Assembly: GCA_016845205.1 (NCBI GenBank)
Contig: JAERTA010000114.1
Coordinates: forward strand, 1 to 46,710
Reading direction: 5' to 3'
From: Gammaproteobacteria bacterium
GTDB lineage: Bacteria > Pseudomonadota > Gammaproteobacteria > PS1 > Pseudothioglobaceae
Length of the DNA: 46,710 nt
The notes beneath the pieces were generated by a model that ran no database searches, was not told the DNA's origin, and saw only the letters and a list, made by a program, of their open reading frames with translations. The translations under genes were made by a program, and so were the position numbers. Shown piece by piece: positions 44,880-46,710 of the stretch. Each line of letters opens with the position of its first letter. Positions within the stretch are counted from its first letter, which is position 1.

Positions 44880-46710
44880 CAGTGTTGATTGGCTCTGGCG
44901 CTAGTACTTGGCGGTTGCCCGCACTGTTCATCGTGCTCACGACACCACTGGCTTCCATGTCTTCAATGATACGTGCAGCGCGATTGTAGCCAATGCGCAT
45001 ACGTCTTTGCAGGCTAGAGATTGAAGCACGTCTAGAAGATGTCACAATTTGCACTGCCTCATCATAGAGTGGATCAAGTTCGCCACTGGTGTTGCCGCTA
45101 CTACTCGTTCCTTCGTGTGAATCGGCTGATTCGCTATGGGCATTAAGAATACCGTCAAGATAGTTGGTGTCAGAATTTTCACGTAAGAAGCCTACCACAC
45201 GGGCGATTTCGTCGTCGTCGACAAAGGCGCCGTGTACACGTGTTAGGTGTGAGATGCCTGGGGTCATGTAAAGCATGTCGCCCATGCCGAGTAGTTGTTC
45301 TGCGCCACCTTGATCAAGAATGGTGCGCGAGTCAACTTTTGAAGAAACTTTAAAGGCAACACGAGTCGGCACGTTGGATTTTATTAAACCCGTAATCACA
45401 TCCACACTTGGGCGTTGTGTGGCGATGATTAAGTGAATACCAGCCGCACGTGCTTTTTGTGCCAGGCGTACAATGAGCGCCTCTACGCGCTTGGCTTTGG
45501 CGCGGTCTTCTTGAGCGAGTGCACCGAGCATATCGGCATATTCATCAATCACCAGCATGATCAATGGCAATGAGTCTAGTTCGGGTGCGCTTTCACCTTC
45601 TTCTGCTGTTTTTTCGTTAAAAGAAGGGTCTAATAATGGCTTACCCTTGTCTTTGGATTTTTTGAGTTTGTCGTTAAAGCCTTCGATATTACGCACACCA
45701 AATTTTGCAAGTAAGGAATAACGACGTTCCATTTCATTGACACACCACCATAGGGCAGAAGCCGCTTGGTTCATGTCAGTCACTACTGGGGTGAGCAGGT
45801 GTGGAATATCAGCGTAGCAGGCCAGCTCAACAATTTTAGGGTCAATCATGATCATGCGTACTTGATCTGGCTTAGCCTTGTAAAGTACACTCAAAATCAT
45901 GGCATTAAGACCAACAGATTTACCCATACCAGTAGCGCCGGCGACCAATAAATGTGGCATTTTTGCCAAATTGGCAATCACTGGATGGCCATTAATATCT
46001 TTACCAAGACCCATTGTTAGTACTGATGTTGATTTAGCAAAAACCTCGGAGGCAAGAATTTCTTTTAGGCCAATCATCTCACGTTCAGCATTTGGAATTT
46101 CTAAACCAATGACCGGCTTACCAGGAATCACATCAACAATACGCACGCTTTCTACTAACAAAGCTCTGGCTAAGTCTTTGTTTAGATTCATGATTTGCGA
46201 AACCTTAACACCAGGTGCCAGTGAGAGTTCAAACTGGGTGACTACTGGGCCAGGGGTGACCGTAGTAATGGCGACGTCAAAGCCAAAATCTTTGAGTTTG
46301 AGCTCCACTTGGCGCGACATCTCTTCAAGTGCTTGCTCGGAATAGCCTGCAGTATTGACACTGATTTCATCAAGTAGAGACAAGTCAGGCAAGCCACTAA
46401 GTGCCTTGGTGTTAAATAAGTTAGAAGAGACAGGTGCAACTTTTTTGATTTTTTTGTTAGGCTTGATCTTGGCAGATTTAACCTTGGCCATCACACTGGG
46501 TTTTGGCGCAGATGTTTGTTTGGGTGTAATGACAACTTTAGCAGCTTTCTTTGCTTTTGACTTTTCTCTAAAGGCTTTAAATTTGGTCAATAATGCGCCA
46601 AGCATGCCACCAGTTGAAGTAAAGATGTTTGCCCAAGAAGCGCTACTAGCAATACTAAAACTAATCATCATGATACTTAAGTAAACAATGAATGAGGCGG
46701 ACCCAAAGAG
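44872..46710 (-). CDS. ftsK: DNA translocase FtsK (N-terminus outside window)
   Basis: Walker [13 protein letters not shown], gamma-domain C-terminus ([18 protein letters not shown]). The frame stays open beyond 46671 to the window end. Confidence 0.95.
   Translation of the reverse strand, partial: LFGSASFIVYLSIMMISFSIASSASWANIFTSTGGMLGALLTKFKAFREKSKAKKAAKVVITPKQTSAPKPSVMAKVKSAKIKPNKKIKKVAPVSSNLFNTKALSGLPDLSLLDEISVNTAGYSEQALEEMSRQVELKLKDFGFDVAITTVTPGPVVTQFELSLAPGVKVSQIMNLNKDLARALLVESVRIVDVIPGKPVIGLEIPNAEREMIGLKEILASEVFAKSTSVLTMGLGKDINGHPVIANLAKMPHLLVAGATGMGKSVGLNAMILSVLYKAKPDQVRMIMIDPKIVELACYADIPHLLTPVVTDMNQAASALWWCVNEMERRYSLLAKFGVRNIEGFNDKLKKSKDKGKPLLDPSFNEKTAEEGESAPELDSLPLIMLVIDEYADMLGALAQEDRAKAKRVEALIVRLAQKARAAGIHLIIATQRPSVDVITGLIKSNVPTRVAFKVSSKVDSRTILDQGGAEQLLGMGDMLYMTPGISHLTRVHGAFVDDDEIARVVGFLRENSDTNYLDGILNAHSESADSHEGTSSSGNTSGELDPLYDEAVQIVTSSRRASISSLQRRMRIGYNRAARIIEDMEASGVVSTMNSAGNRQVLAPEPINTDD

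Noticed and set aside
1-46710. CRISPR arrays, transposases, integrases, prophage genes
   Set aside because: No regularly spaced repeats, cas-like proteins, transposase motifs or phage proteins were seen on either strand.

Overview
AT-rich gammaproteobacterial chromosomal segment. The gene content resembles a sulfur-oxidising, nitrate-respiring SUP05/Thioglobus-type organism, but that taxonomy is inference only. It is an anaerobic-respiration region. From left to right it contains: a tRNA-Thr; a cytochrome c/NnrS/hemerythrin operon; a low-complexity secreted protein; tatAB; fccAB (flavocytochrome c sulfide dehydrogenase); a napDGH-napABF cluster; Mo-cofactor genes (moaE, mobA, moeA, moaC, moaA, moaD, mogA); narGHJI with a DsrC-like gene and narK1/narK2; class III ribonucleotide reductase (nrdD/nrdG); ubiT/ubiU/ubiV (O2-independent ubiquinone synthesis); hemN; parDE; lolA; and partial ftsK. 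There are three Crp/Fnr-type regulators. I saw no CRISPR arrays or mobile elements. The most interesting signal is regulatory. (i) A 14-bp motif, ATAAC-N4-GTTAT (core AACCTATGTTA or its complement), occurs five times upstream of tatAB, fccAB, a DUF302 gene, napA and napDGH. Its centre lies exactly 29.5 bp from the near edge of a -10-like hexamer in all five cases, which is class II Crp/Fnr geometry. (ii) A separate set of TTGAY-N4-RTCAA (FNR-type) boxes with nearly the same geometry serves nar, moaE, nrdD, ubiT, yhcC-ubiUV, hemN and two regulator genes. The Crp/Fnr protein encoded inside the first group lacks the FNR-type Glu in its recognition helix, so it is the candidate regulator of the first motif. 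Other notable items: a predicted structured sRNA at 4028-4166; Crp/Fnr paralogues with a C-terminal four-Cys cluster; a split NrdD whose glycyl-radical segment is a separate 52-aa ORF; a symmetric, apparently leaderless moaE/TSUP promoter pair; and a terminator-like hairpin in the hemN leader.
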